Shown piece after piece: positions 11,624 through 22,739 of a DNA stretch of 64,000 nt. Origin of the DNA: Ophthalmolycus amberensis (taxonomy: Eukaryota > Chordata > Actinopteri > Perciformes > Zoarcidae); NCBI GenBank assembly GCA_024529925.1, contig JAFEUB010000275.1, positions 537,223-601,222 on the forward strand, written 5' to 3'. A model generated the notes under the pieces. It saw nothing but the letters and a program-made list of their open reading frames with translations. It was not told where the DNA came from and ran no database searches. A program made the position numbers and the translations under genes. How positions within the stretch are numbered: position 1 is the stretch's first letter; each line of letters begins with the position of its first letter.

Positions 11624-13323
11624 CCCTCACTGTAACCCTTCTTATCACTTCACCCTCAGCTGAGACTCATCATCTTCGTGTGTCATAGTGCTGCCATGGA
11701 AATTCATGTGTGGATGTCTGCATGACACACGATCAAGTCGAGCCGTGTTACACAGCCGGTAGACATTCTCAAACTACTCTCACTGTGTTCCATTTAGATC
11801 ACGGTGATAATTCAATGTGATCATTTATAATCATATGGTGACGTAATCATATACATCAAGATATCAACATCCTTTTCAGGCTGGTATTATCCAGCGTCTG
11901 TAGCTATTCCTACGGAAAAAAAACGTGCCGTGATTCGAAGATATCCTACGACATGATTTCATATGTTATCCACATAATTATGAACGAGGAAGTAGAAGAC
12001 CTCAAAAGCCCACACAGGGCGGCAGAAGGGAGATGGATGGGTCTCACAAACACTTATCTTTCCTGCAAGAGGCCGCAGTCAACGTTGATTTATTTGCCAC
12101 GTAACATCGCTTCCCTAGTTCATTTTTTCCTCAACCTAACCAAGTAGTTCTGTTGCTTAACCTAACTAAGTATTTCACGATCTTTTCCTAAACCTCACTA
12201 AGTTGTTTCCTGTGAAGATGGAAGATTATTTTGAAAAGTCCGGATGCATGTAATGAGTGGAATATCATACGAACCGCTGTATGAGGAGACTTTGCACAAT
12301 TACATCGTCTAAATTGATAATAACAAGCACACACTTACTCAAATTTCTCTGAAAAATCGGATTATTTGACAGTAAAGTTCGTAATAAAATGATAAATTAC
12401 TCACAGTAATACTTGACAAATATAAAGTACTCAAAGTACTTTTCATTTGTATTTAATTCACACAAGCGTGTACAATGACCAGATTTCCAAAATGTCCTCA
12501 TCAAAATGACATATCATGATACAAGATGTTGGTCATATGGCCCAGCCCGAGTCTAAGTCTGAAGGACTCCTTATTCTTGTGGTAGACTGCGACCACATCT
12601 AGGACACTAGGAAACTACAGCAGTCAAAGGACACACTGATGATCTGTCATTAAGTGCACACCCTGCCAGGCGGGGCAAAGTGTGCATTTTGTTAACACAG
12701 TCATTACCAGCAGAGGCTTGTTTAAGCTACGGTCACAGAGGGAACATGGCAGCCTAAGAGCATGCAAAGAAATATTATATATATATATATACAGCCGTTA
12801 ATCACTTCTGTGTTATTGTATTTTTTTAATGTAACGTGAAGCCTCAGGACATTCTTGACTAATTGCTAAGAGGGAACTTTTAATCAGAGGGCAAAACTGG
12901 TGGAGTCCTTGCCGTCGCAGTCACATTGGCTCATTTCCTGCTGAGAGCCGGTTTCAGGGTGCACACACACACACACACACACACATTCACACACAGAGGC
13001 ATTCTGCTCCCTCTCTAGTCAGAGGGCCTGGCAGCAGGACGGCGAGCAGCCTCCTCTTGGAAAGGGGAGGGGGGAGGTCAGGACGATGAGTTGGCCCCCC
13101 TCACTGATCATCAGGCAGCCGCTCCACACCCCAGTGCCAGTGAGACATACCCAGCTGAGACACACGCCGCTTCAGCTGCCGCGCACAACGCCCTCTTTCA
13201 TCCCGCAGCCCCTCATTTGAAATGCGAAGATCGGCGCAACAGGAGGAAGCGTCTCGCCTCGGATCAAAGAGGCTCTTTGATATGTCCCCTCTCTTTTTCT
13301 CTCTCTCTTCCTCTCCATGTGTG

Positions 13324-13358
<35 letters not shown>

Positions 13359-14014
13359 GTGCGCAGGCATATTCACGAAGCAGGTGATTGCCATCCCGAG
13401 CGGCAGATAAATTTGTGTCGTCTGTCTGCCGTCTCCTCCTCCTTCTCGCTCTAATTGCTCTGCTCCTTTTTTGTTCCACCTTGATCCTCTCTCTCTCCTC
13501 CTCCTCCTCCTCCTCCTCCTCCTCCTCCTCCCCCCTCGCCTCGGCTGCTAAAACACAGGTATTGTAATCGCGCCGACGAAGTGCAGAGATAAAGGCCCGT
13601 TCCTGGCTTTCATTCTGTTCCCTGTGCTCTCTCTCTTTTGTTACATCCATCTCTCCAACCTCCCCCCACCGCCCTCTAGATAACAGGAGCCATCCTGCTG
13701 GCAGTGGGAGTATGGGGGAAGTTGATGCTGGGCCCGTACATCTCTCTGATCGCCGACAACTCCACCAACGCCCCGTACGTCCTCATCGGCACCGGCACCG
13801 TCATCATCGTTTTTGGCCTGTTCGGATGCTTCGCCACCTGCAGAGGAAGCCCATGGATGCTGAAGCTGGTGAGACGCTGTGGGGGGGGGGGGGGATGCTG
13901 GTTCATTAGCCCTCAGGTCACATGATAAAGGGAATAATGACTGACCTCTATCCTGTAAAGAGGGATCAGAAATCCAATAGATGCTGCAGGACGCTTTGTT
14001 CTGTTAATGGTGGT

Positions 14015-14046
<32 letters not shown>

Positions 14047-15917
14047 CAAGCATAGGCAAATGACACACTTAGGCAGAGGGTTATCATGCAAACTATGCAA
14101 ATCTCCTCTCTCTGCAGTATGCCATGTTCCTGTCGCTCGTCTTCCTCGCCGAGCTGGTGGCCGGGATCTCTGGATTTGTGTTTCGCCATGAGGTCAGCAA
14201 TGCAACTCACCACTTGGCAACAAGTCTAACGCTAGAGCTGTGCAAAGCACTCTCGCGCCCGTTAACGTACTTACTGATCTGGTGTGCGTGTGTGTTTGCG
14301 CGCCGCAGATAAAGGGGACCTTTCACAGGACGTACACCGACGCAGTGCTGAACTACAACGCCGAGGACGAGGCGAGCCGCGCCGTGGATAACCTGCAGCA
14401 CCGGGTGAGTCCGGCCCCCGTGACACGATACCATCGAGGTGAAAGAGCTGATGCATCGGCAGCCAACCAAAACACAACCGTGAATGTTGAAGTTTGATTT
14501 TTTGTCTTCTTTTTTTTTTAAAGGATTACACCAGATCAACACACTCTTTTTCTTCCCATGAAAAGACAAACATTTAAATGACTTCATGCTACTTACAGGT
14601 GTTGCCTGTATATTTGTAGCCAAAGCTGAATATAGCTTGTTTGTCTGTGTCATGCCGTTTATTAATTAATAAATGAAATATTTATGAATCCACAGCTGAA
14701 AATAGTCCCCAATAAATGCAATCTTTATTATTATTATTATGGTATATTATTTTTACTTACTGCTGTTTGATTAGCGCTTGCTGAAGACTACAGTGCTCAG
14801 TTCTTTTTTTTTTATTAAACTCTATATTTGTTGTGACTTGTTTTTAAAGATCTATGTCTTCAATAAGAAGCAACAGGGGCCGAGTGTCAGTCGTAAACTA
14901 TTCAGAGATATGTTTTGGTCTTCACATGTGATTTTTTCACAATGAGTAATGTTCTCATCTGTATATTTCTAGCTGCGTTGCTGCGGAGTGTATAACTACA
15001 CCAGTTGGTTTGGCAGTGTGTATTACCCGTCCAACGGCATTCCCGCCAGCTGCTGCTTTAACTCCTCCGACTGCAACCCGGACGACCTCCGCAATGCAAC
15101 TCTAGCCCCGAGCAAAGTCTACCACCAGGTCAGCTCGCCACCGCATTGTTCTGCTCAGTACTTCATGTAGTCGATGACTCTCACCGGTCAGAAGGTGACT
15201 GTATCAATACTCTGATGGGGAAATCATTCAGCTTTTTCAAAACCATCTCCCTCCGTACACTAACACCTGCCTCAGATATTCTCCCAGACCCCGTTCCCTC
15301 CTCTGCAAACTAACCTGCCCCCTTTGTTTCAGGGCTGCTACGAGCTGGTCACTTCATTCATGGAGACCAACATGGCCATTATTGCGGGAGTGACGTTTGG
15401 GATCGCCTTCTCGCAGGTAAGACTTGAAAAAACAAAAAAGTTCAGGGTTTGCAGGTGGTGACGTGCAAATAAAGCATCAATAAAGGATTATTACTCTTAA
15501 ATGATGTTCATTAAGAAGATCAATCACACTGTCGTGGCCTACTGGGACCTTTGGACATGACAGATCCGTTGTTCATGTTATTAGTAACACCTGTGCTTTT
15601 CCTGCTATGACACATGGCCAAAAAAGACCCATTGCATGAAACAAGTACCTCCAAAGTACCTTCTAAACAAGCATGTAACAAAGCTAGATGAAGGAAGGAG
15701 ACACTTGTAGCACGGCCGTTCTTACAACAGGAATCAGAAGGTTTCACAGGAAATGACGTTTTGATTTTTGAGAAAATGGCAATTTAAATGTTGTTTTTAA
15801 CCCCGAATGTGAAATAATCAAAAAAAACCTTGTCTGTCTGTCTTTCAGCTGATTGGCATGTTGCTGGCCTGCTGTCTGTCCAGGATCATCACAGCCAATC
15901 AGTATGAGATGGTTTAG
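3344..15917 (+). CDS. tspan7: tspan7, tetraspanin 7, complete seven-exon gene
   Basis: Seven exons join without frame conflict into a 244-residue tetraspanin (human TSPAN7 is 249). Exons: 3344-3409, 13680-13868, 14118-14192, 14309-14404, 14973-15128, 15333-15416, 15849-15917. Every coding junction is phase 0 and every intron is GT-AG. TM1 is about residues 9-34, TM2 56-76, TM3 86-107 and TM4 203-228. The large extracellular loop has the CCG motif (C145-C146-G147), P-x-x-C-C (C169, C170) and further cysteines C176 and C196. Asn-X-Ser/Thr sequons are at N49, N150, N172 and N183. The C-terminus ends N-Q-Y-E-M-V as in mammals, where this tail is known to bind the PDZ domain of PICK1. Tetraspanin 7 organises plasma-membrane and endosomal complexes, notably in neurons and endocrine cells. 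Intron 1 is 10.3 kb and full of repeats; the remaining introns are 116-568 bp. Confidence 0.95.
3971..4653. mobile_element. Non-autonomous hAT-like element with near-perfect 8-bp target duplication
   Basis: Terminal inverted repeats are CAGTATTGGAAGAAGT on the left and ...TTTTAACCACTG on the right. The flanks are CACTTGAC (3963-3970) and CACTTGAA (4654-4661), a 7/8 match that fits an 8-bp hAT-type duplication. The 683-bp interior is rich in ACTTAAGTA and TACTTGAG motifs and has no coding content. It lies in tspan7 intron 1. Confidence 0.75.
4662..5815. other. tspan7 intron 1, no feature recognised
   Basis: AT-rich intronic DNA. Open frames here are short and show no family resemblance. No terminal repeats or simple-sequence tracts stand out. 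Confidence 0.5.
5816..6394 (+). repeat. GGTTCTACC / AGAACCC imperfect tandem repeat, left part
   Basis: Many loosely tandem modules of GGTTCTACCGAGAACCC or GGTTCCACCCGGAACC type alternate with CCCAATGTTTTCATCTAGAACCC-like spacers. Each module is an imperfect inverted repeat (GGTTC...GAACC). The array continues at 8231 after the hAT insertion. Confidence 0.7.
6805..8121 (+). repeat. Tandem ~90-bp hAT-internal repeat split by the L2 insertion
   Basis: A unit of the form GAAGCTGTAGT...GTATTTATTTATATTTAT...TATACT..AAAC.GTTAAyATATTGTTCA occurs twice. The first unit is split: its left half ends near 6888 and its right half resumes at 8002. The second unit is intact at about 8033-8118. The order shows the duplication existed before the L2 inserted. 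Confidence 0.7.
6889..8001 (+). pseudogene. 5'-truncated L2-type LINE, reverse transcriptase 3' part
   Basis: The translation shows the RT palm signature Y-A-D-D at 6982-6993, preceded by a frame reading PQGSILGPPLFNIY. Further conserved L2-type blocks follow: LNKDKTEVIVFG, RNLGVVMDSDLN, FSRLDYCNGVF, LHWLPVQQRIDFKILLLVYKALNG and VPRVRTK. The frame is broken near 7695: the canonical end (APHIWNKVPE...FKSRLKTFLF) continues in another frame to about 7812. The 3' end is ATAAACG followed by TGCCT repeats. Sequences TAAACTGTT (6880-6888) and TTAACAGTT (8002-8010) flank it as a likely decayed target duplication. It is a dead copy: no 5' UTR, no ORF1 and no endonuclease domain. It is inserted in the hAT element. 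Confidence 0.9.
8231..8425 (+). repeat. GGTTCTACC / AGAACCC repeat, right part
   Basis: Continuation of the array interrupted by the hAT element. Modules such as AAGGGTTCTTTGGATG, GGGTTCTTAATGG and GGACCATTGGAAAACC are recognisable but more diverged than on the left. Confidence 0.5.
8426..10424. other. tspan7 intron 1, low-complexity patches only
   Basis: Two GGA/GAG runs lie at 9160-9195 and 9274-9302, and a short CGG run near 9436-9450. The stretch 8740-9090 is GC-richer with several CpGs and could be a regulatory island. No conserved protein is encoded on either strand. Confidence 0.4.
10425..10640 (+). repeat. Dispersed repeat, copy 1 (family GCTGGTGAACrTAGTGrAGC)
   Basis: Contains the ordered blocks GCTGGTGAACGTAGTG, GCATTTAGC, CTAAAGAGACAGATA, AGGAGTTGGTGGAGAC and GTGTCTGCTGGATGTG. 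The same order recurs at 16650-16860. No terminal repeats or poly(A) tail are clear, so the class is left open. Confidence 0.65.
10641..13300. other. tspan7 intron 1, remaining part
   Basis: No gene is supported. Simple repeats: GT at 11586-11621, AT near 12774-12791, CA at 12962-12985. The block 12990-13270 is GC-richer and adjoins exon 2 at 13680. Confidence 0.5.
13317..13535 (+). repeat. GT and CTC microsatellites before tspan7 exon 2
   Basis: A GT run with one T interruption at about 13317-13361, then a CTC/TCC run of about 45 bp at 13488-13532. The CTC run lies about 150 bp before the exon 2 acceptor. Confidence 0.9.
13680..13868 (+). CDS. tspan7: tspan7 exon 2
   Basis: Residues 23-85: rest of TM1, small extracellular loop with an N-S-T sequon, TM2 and the intracellular loop ending RGSPWMLKL. 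Acceptor CCCTCTAG at 13672-13679, donor GTGAGA at 13869. Confidence 0.95.
14018..14046 (+). repeat. (GT)n in tspan7 intron 2
   Basis: About 14 GT repeats within the 249-bp intron 2. A run of G at about 13880-13893 lies just after the exon 2 donor. Confidence 0.9.
14118..14192 (+). CDS. tspan7: tspan7 exon 3
   Basis: Residues 86-110, TM3, beginning YAMFLSLVF and ending GFVFRHE. Acceptor CTCTGCAG, donor GTCAGC. Confidence 0.95.
14309..14404 (+). CDS. tspan7: tspan7 exon 4
   Basis: Residues 111-142, the first helices of the large extracellular loop (IKGTFHRTYTD...NLQHR). Acceptor GCCGCAG, donor GTGAGT at 14405. Confidence 0.93.
14973..15128 (+). CDS. tspan7: tspan7 exon 5
   Basis: Residues 143-194, the variable part of the large loop. 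It contains CCG, PASCC, three N-glycosylation sequons and a fifth loop cysteine. This is the exon most diverged from mammalian TSPAN7. Acceptor TTTCTAG, donor GTCAGC. Confidence 0.93.
15333..15416 (+). CDS. tspan7: tspan7 exon 6
   Basis: Residues 195-222, from the last loop cysteine (GCYELVTSF) into TM4 (AGVTFGIAFSQ). Acceptor TTTCAG, donor GTAAGA. Confidence 0.95.
15849..15917 (+). CDS. tspan7: tspan7 exon 7 and stop
   Basis: Residues 223-244, end of TM4 and the cytoplasmic tail ending in the PDZ-type ligand Y-E-M-V, then TAG at 15915-15917. Acceptor CTTTCAG. Confidence 0.95.
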   Translation: MIGMLLACCLSRIITANQYEMV

Positions 15918-16624
15918 CTGATGTGAGGTGGCAGGTGGGAGACACTTAAAGATGCACACACACACACACACATGTAGAAGGTGTCACTCGTAGTGTCGGA
16001 ACTCATTTATAGTTCATTTCAGCACTGTGTTTTGGTTTTACAGCCAACAACTTAAAACTCGGGTAGGTCGTGTATTTCATAAAACCTTTTTTTTTGTATT
16101 TGTTGAAATTCCCTTTACATTCTGACATCGATCAATAAATCAAATGCTCTGACAGAAAAAGAAAAAGGAAGGATATCTGGTATCTGTGGCTGTCGCAGGA
16201 CTGTAATACATCTACCTGCCTGTCTATCTTCTCTCTGAGCGCTCATTGCTCGTCAGCAAAGTCTTCCACAAGCTGCTATCTTGACAGCTGTGACTAACAA
16301 CAGCCATGTCCGTTGTCTACGCTCATAGTGATCATTTTGGGGTAGTGGCTTTGGAGGGATGCCCGAAGGGAGGGACCGTCAGTGTTGCCGACTTGGCAAC
16401 TCTCCAGCTAGGTTTAGCAACTTTCAGAGCTAGTGCTGTCAGCTACTTTCATCGGACAAGAGTTGGCGAACCAGGGCTGGGTTTTTCCGTTGGATCATTT
16501 CAAAATCTAGCGCACTCTTGCTGGTTTCTCCAAAGTTATCTATCCCAGCTTTACCCGCTCTTCAGCATCGTTTCTAGCCACAGCAGCAGCATTTTTATTA
16601 CAGAGAAATAAACTCTCCCTTCAC

Positions 16625-16870
16625 TACCTGTCCATCTCCAAACAGCAGATAAACAAAGTCAGCAACCTGCTGGTGAACATAATGGAGCATTTAGCAGCTA
16701 AAGAGCCTGATATTTCCCTCAGGAGTTAGTAGAGACCAAATCAGAGCTAAAAGGAAAGTCAGTCGGGTGCCCAGAAACATGACTCTAAATATATACAGCT
16801 GGTGATTTGTGTTTGCTGGATGTGTAAATAGGTAACTCTTTGCTGACATGTTCGCCCTAACAATTTATTG
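16625..16870 (+). repeat. Dispersed repeat, copy 2 (family GCTGGTGAACrTAGTGrAGC)
   Basis: Shares with 10425-10640 the ordered blocks CTGGTGAACATAATGGAGC, ATTTAGCAGCTAAAGAG, AGGAGTTAGTAGAGACC and TTTGCTGGATGTG. It has the same orientation as copy 1, so the two copies bracket tspan7 exons 2-7. Confidence 0.65.
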
Positions 16871-17841
16871 AGATGTTAGAAGTAAGGTGAAGTGCTTTAA
16901 TTCATGCACAATTCTTCTGTCTTTGTGTTTTTGTGTATTCAGGGAGATGAAGAGAAGAAGAGACAAAGAGCCTTGACACACGACGACAGTAAATTCCCGA
17001 AAACACGATCACGCGTCTGACTTGGAATTTACCTCCCTCCGTCTCTGCCTGTGAATCTTAATGTAATATCTTAATGTATCTTACTGTAAAGCACCATTCC
17101 TCGACTCACCGCTGTTGCATCAAAGCGTTCTATACCACACATCCCACCGCCGCTTGATGTAGACGGTTGCTCATTAGCGCATATCTCGGATCAGTGCGGC
17201 CTACAACGAGCAGGTAGACCGGGGTTGTCTGGCTTGACGGCGGCGCTGGTCTCAGATAAGTGGAATTGGGTGGAACTCGGCTTCTCGGTCGGCTGCAGCA
17301 TGCTCCACCGAGCGTCATCAGAAGACCACCGCACATGTTTGTACAGAACGACATTACCGAGGCTTGAAAGTAACACTTAAATAGGTTTAGTTTTGCATTT
17401 GACTTTGCTATTGTTCGCCATTGTATATTCCTATGGTCGTGACATTTTGTGAACTCATCATGTGCACTGAGGAGGATATTTTAAGTTTATATGAGATTTA
17501 AGGGAGCCGACTTGCGTATTTTTACCTGTAGATGAGGCATGATGTTTTTTTGACCTGATTATCCAACCCAAAAGCAGATTATGATGTAAATTGTGTGTTA
17601 AGATTGTAATTCAGTATCAAATACAGCTTTAGCCGGGGATAAATACACAAGAACACAGATTCCAAATGGGACGATTACCTGTCCCACTCTACTGCCCACA
17701 GTTACTTAAAATAATGCTCTTTGCTCCTACTTACACGTATGACACTTAATGTAACTCAATCATATTTTTTATGGGGGGGTTTTTGAGGGGAAAGAAAACT
17801 AACCAAATAAATAACGCCGGTTGTGGAATAAATCAACTGAA

Positions 17842-18195
17842 GGCCGAGTCACACCAGAAATTGATGTTTCAGTAAACGGGACGATAAGTTCAAGCAGCTC
17901 ATCCAAAAAGACGGAGTTGCACCATCGACTCCTGTCTCATAACTGTCAAAAGTCCATTTTGTGGAGCATCCTGTACGCCCACAGAGGAGGGTAAATAAAA
18001 ACGGATGACACTACGCAGCTTATGTGCTGCAATAACTCCCTCAGTGTTGCCACTCTGTTGTTCCCCTAAAGGCCAGTTCTGCTAATCCATCCGTCAAGAT
18101 GACTTGTTATAGGTCAACGGCGCAAATTGGCTTTTCATTGAAATTAATTGATTTTGCCACAAAAATCCAGTATTAAACGCTGGTGTGACCCGGCC
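17842..18195. mobile_element. MITE-like inverted-repeat element
   Basis: The left end is GGCCGAGTCACACCAG; the right end is its near-complement, CTGGTGTGACCCGGCC. The 354-bp interior has no coding content. No target duplication could be read, so the superfamily is not assigned. Confidence 0.6.
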
Positions 18196-19399
18196 GTGTC
18201 GGGCTCTAAGTCAAGCCTAACACTCCGTTATTTTAGAGATTTGTGTGCTTCAAGCAATGCAGAGAATCATACGGACAACAACGCTTCTCTAAAGGCATTC
18301 ATAGCGTTCCACCCGGCTGTCAGATGAAATGTGAATAATAAAGGAGAGAGATTGAGAGGGAAGGTTAAGTCCTGCCAACGTTCACACCTCCGCACAGCTG
18401 GCCGATCTGTGCGTACAATGTGCTGCTCAACGATCCAACAAGCACTTCATTTGGCGCACACTGACACCTTCGTAATATTTCACTACTTGTCTTGTGGTTC
18501 ATCTAAAAGTAACTGACTAAATTCCAAAATGTCAAGAATTAGCTTTAAAGAGCAACTTAAACTTAGGATCTTGTTGTTTTTTTGCCGACAAGGTTTTTAA
18601 AGGTTTGAATATGTTAGAGATACGCAGGACTCCAGCAGTGTTCATCTAGAATTTACAGTATCCTATGCAGTGCATCAACACGCCATCATCATCATCACCT
18701 GTAGATATTTATGGGAAATGTAATTTATATGACGTAATGTTTCTCATCCTAATAAGCTAATCGGTATAAATGTTCTGTCACAGTTTTGATTCCGCACTCC
18801 GTGCCGTTAGTCTGTATTTGGTTGATTAGTTTGTAGGAAAAACTCGCACTGGAAAAATAATTGTGGCCAATGTTTTTGTTGAGAGACGTGCAACCTGTAG
18901 GTGTTTCAATTTCAGCTGTGTATTTATTATGGTTTGGTTGGCATTAAGTTTACACCAAGTGATTTTCTATCGCTCTTTCAGTATGCGTGTGCATGTGAGA
19001 GATTTTTCTCTCTTTTATTTGACTGTCTCCTTAACCTCGAGTGTGTCTCTTCCTTGTGTGTGTGTGGGGGGGGGGGGGGGGTGTGAGAGAGAGAGAGCGT
19101 CTAGATTTCGTGGATCCCGCTGTCTTCATTTTTGGTCAGTATTTGGTCGTAGCTTTTCAAAGCTCGTCGCTTTTAAAGCTGTGAATTTATTGAAGTGACT
19201 GTATGTTTTCCGACGCTCCTTCCCTAAACTGATATTGTGCTGTAAATACTAAACTGTAATACCATCCTGCTTACACATGGGGTCACCAGACACTGGAAAA
19301 GAATGGCACCATGCTGTCTGCTATTGACTAAGTCACCATCAGTGGTCTTATTATCAATAAATATACAGAATAACAAATGTGTTTGTTCATTTTTTGCTA

Positions 19400-20330
19400 C
19401 CATGAAGACAGCGCTGTACCTCTCAAATGTTGAGTTAAACAGTTGTTTTATATATTTACCAATGCTACTGGTCTATAGATCACTTCAAATGTTTCCAAAT
19501 TCTTCTGAAGGTGAGACCCTGGTTAAACTATCAAACTGTGCTATGAAGAGATGATGTATTAGTCATAAACTATATATTTTCCTGATTTTTTTTAATAATC
19601 TGGGTTGTTTCCACACATTACTAGGACAAGCTATATTTATAGCTGCAGGTTTAGTGTAAGAAGAGGTTGGGTTACAGGTGAAGTCATCTTGAGATTAGGC
19701 TAAATTGTGTGGGTGGGTGCGCTATTTATCGAGATTGGGACAACCAACATGTGGAACATGTTGATGAAGAAATAGACTGCTCGGTATGTATATGAGTTGT
19801 CGGGTAACAGAGCAGCACATGCGGTGAATGGCCAGCCTATGGCCTGGATTCTGTCAACAGAAACACAACAAACAATGGATGCAGGGATAAATTAGGTAAA
19901 TTAGGTAAAAATAAGTGATGGAACAGCATACTTTTCTGCTACTCTGCAGCTTGGATGAAGACGAGAATTAAACTTTTATTTTCTACTAAAATAAAAGACA
20001 AATACCAAGAATTGGACACACTTTCACTTTCACTATTAGGAATTAATTGACTTTAAGAATCAGAATAACACTTGAAACACTACTGCCTCCTACTCCACCA
20101 AAACCAGCCTCCTCTTTTTTATTCTCATGTATTCTGTGGTTCTCACTGTTGCCATGATGTTCAACTTCATTTTCTCAAAAGCATTTTTTTAGTTTCCACT
20201 TTTGTTGTTGTTCCGTTTTCTCATTTATTATAGGCCTCTTCAAAAGTGAAAAAAAATTAACTATATTTTCTAAAACTGACTGGTTTTCTTTGAAAGAGCC
20301 TCTCAGCTCCGGCTGGTTTACTTGATGACA
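19400..20330. other. Intergenic, nothing recognised
   Basis: AT-rich DNA with no conserved frame, terminal repeats or long simple repeats. Confidence 0.4.
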
Positions 20331-20339
20331 TCACTGTGC

Positions 20340-20780
20340 AGGCTACCGTCCTCGGCCACGTGGCGGCGCTTAGGTATCAGCGGAAAACGGAGCTGTGGCG
20401 AGGGGTTTAATAAAAAAGAGAGAGAGAGGGAGCGCCGCATGTGTGTGGAAACGGATCACCGAGCACCACGCACGCACACATGCACGCGCGCACAAACACA
20501 CACGCACACACATTCTCCGTCCGCTTGTTCTCCTGCGCTGCTGCATCGCAAAACAACGAGGCCGGAAAAAAGCGGTGGCCACACGGGTAAAGAGAGGCCG
20601 TTTCTCAGGGAGATCGCGCTAACCGTTCCGATCTTGTTACGCAAATTACCGGCAGAGCGGCGCGGCAGTGGGTCCGCTAATGGAGCGTGCGTGCCGCTGG
20701 CTTCCGTTCCGTGCCCCGCACCCCCCCCCGCTCCCCTCCCTCCCTCCCTTCCGACTCCCGAATGCCCTTATTAATGAGCT
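20340..20780. promoter_or_regulatory. GC-rich island between tspan7 and mid1ip1
   Basis: About 440 bp of GC-rich, CpG-containing DNA inside AT-rich flanks. It includes a CA/CGCA simple stretch (20470-20512) and a C/CCCT-rich block (20716-20755), followed by a compact AT-containing block near 20761-20795 (TTATTAATGAGCTG). It could be a distal promoter or enhancer; the sequence alone does not decide. Confidence 0.3.
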
Positions 20781-20789
20781 GTAAGCTAG

Positions 20790-22660
20790 AGGGAGGCATC
20801 CACCGGAGAGGCGCTATTACTCACACAGACACACATGCGCAGACCCGAACTCAAGAGCGCACGGACACGTTCACGTGCAGCCAGTCTGTGAGAAAAGGCT
20901 GTTTGCAGTCACTACATTTTTGAACACCAAACATACAAAATGTGTACTATATTTCTGCTTCATGTCGGACTCTTAGCAAGTGTTTTTTTTTAAACAAATG
21001 GCTAAAAGAACTAACACTGAAACGTGTCTCCTCCTGTTTCAAACAGGTGACATTGTTAGAGGCCACGTTTATTCAACTGTGGATTTTTAATGTTTGATAT
21101 AATTTACAAAACAATGTGTATATATATATATATAGTAAATTGTATTTCTCAACATGAAGGTCTACATGCTGTTCCATAGAATACTGGGAATCAAGTCTCA
21201 CTGTAAAATCTATCTGCTCAAAAATCTAATGAAAATAAAAACTACTAAATGAAATTATTATTTTCACGGCAGCCTAAATTCACATGTTTTTGTCAAGCTT
21301 ATAGTCAAAAGGAAACTGCATTAACTTGGAACATAAAAGGGGCAGATTCCAAGGACAGTTTCAAAAACAAAAAAGGATCAAACTCATTTTTTATTTCACT
21401 CATTCTTCATCCTTGCTAAAACACACTGCCTATTTACCCAAAATGCAACTTGACCGACAACAGTTTAGTTAGAGATTCGGTTGTGTATAGCGGCTAACGT
21501 GGCCTCGAGCTGCTAGAAGATGTGAGGATCTGGTAATGTAGCAAACCTATTTCAAAGTTTTAAGAGCACCTGACTTTTTTATAAGATTGACAAAAAAAAT
21601 GTGTGAAACTGTCCTTTAAAGTGCTAAAATCAAAATATATTGGAAAAACAGAGGAATTTGTCATTTTAATAGCTTCCTTATCTAAACTCCTCAGCAGGTT
21701 GTTAAAATCTCCCAAACTCCCAGAATAAAATGAATAAACCACTTATAGAAAGGACTCGTATCACAGTGTCACTTACGGCCATGATGCTGATGGGTGCTGC
21801 TCATCGGGAGAATACATATAGTGAAGATAAACAGCTTCAAATCATAACAATAAGCGGCTCACATGGCTCAGTGTGACATAAATGTGTTTTTAAATGGCAA
21901 TTTTATTCAGAATAAAAAAATTCGTATTAAACCTGCGACAATACTTTTACTGCTTGAATATGATTTCACTATGTATTTCATTAATTGAGCATTAAGCTTT
22001 TCTCTCTTTCGAACAGAACCTCTCCCGTCCGCAGCGATAACCTCATTACACCGCTACAGAGCAGCACAGCGGGCCTGTCCGCCCGTCTGTCTGTCTGCGA
22101 TCAGAGCTGTTCTGCTTGTTGTCGTTCTAATTGCTGCGGCTGCTTTCGCCTCCAGCTTCCCCGCTGAACTCAGACACCCGTGCCTCACACGTTTCAGGGA
22201 ACACGCAGCAGACGTGATGACAAGTACTCGAGTTCCCACTCAAGGCTGCCTGTTCCCACAGCGCAGCCCCCCCCCCCCCCTCTCCCCCATCCCCAGCGCC
22301 ACCTCCTTCCTCCTCTCTCCCTTTGAAGCCTTGTGGGATGATGATGATGACACCCGCCGTAATCGGTGGATGCTCAGCTCCTGAGTCCTGACACGACACA
22401 CAATCGAGAAAGAACCCTTCCGTAGTGGTCCGGGGTTTGCATTGTCACATTCATGCACAGTACGTCCCCCCCCCCCCCCCCTGACAAGTGGAAAGACCTT
22501 TCACGGGGAGAATAGAGGGAGTCTGTGGGGGCCTTGATTGACAGCCCGGTTGAGGAAGCTGTTCCTATCTGATCAGCAGAGGTGCACATCTGCTGACCTG
22601 CTTCTTTTGGATCTCTCTCTCTGACTGGATCTGGGATCAGTTTATCTGCAGGGGGGGATT
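20790..22660. other. Intergenic DNA with a second GC-richer stretch
   Basis: No coding evidence. A short TA run lies at about 21117-21135. The stretch 22010-22500 is GC-richer and contains C homopolymers at about 22267-22281 and 22466-22481. Confidence 0.4.
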
Positions 22661-22739
22661 AGTCAGCTTGTGTTTGTGTAGTTTTGCTGCCGAGGCAGGT
22701 TTGGGATTGAGGGGATGTGGTAGAGTGGGAAATTGCGCA

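Larger units (their letters stand above)
15918..19380 (+). other. tspan7: tspan7 3' UTR candidate region and downstream DNA
   Basis: AATAAA hexamers occur at 16134-16139 and near 19356, so the transcript could end early or carry a long 3' UTR of about 3.4 kb. An acceptor-like site at about 16940 precedes a purine-rich block (GGAGATGAAGAGAAG), a possible extra 3' exon that I cannot support. A G homopolymer lies at about 19068-19081. Confidence 0.35.

Noticed and set aside
16944..17020. Possible alternative last exon of tspan7 (GDEEKKRQ frame after an AG)
   Set aside because: Tetraspanin 7 already ends correctly in Y-E-M-V at 15917; no donor joins this segment in frame, so it would at most be 3' UTR.
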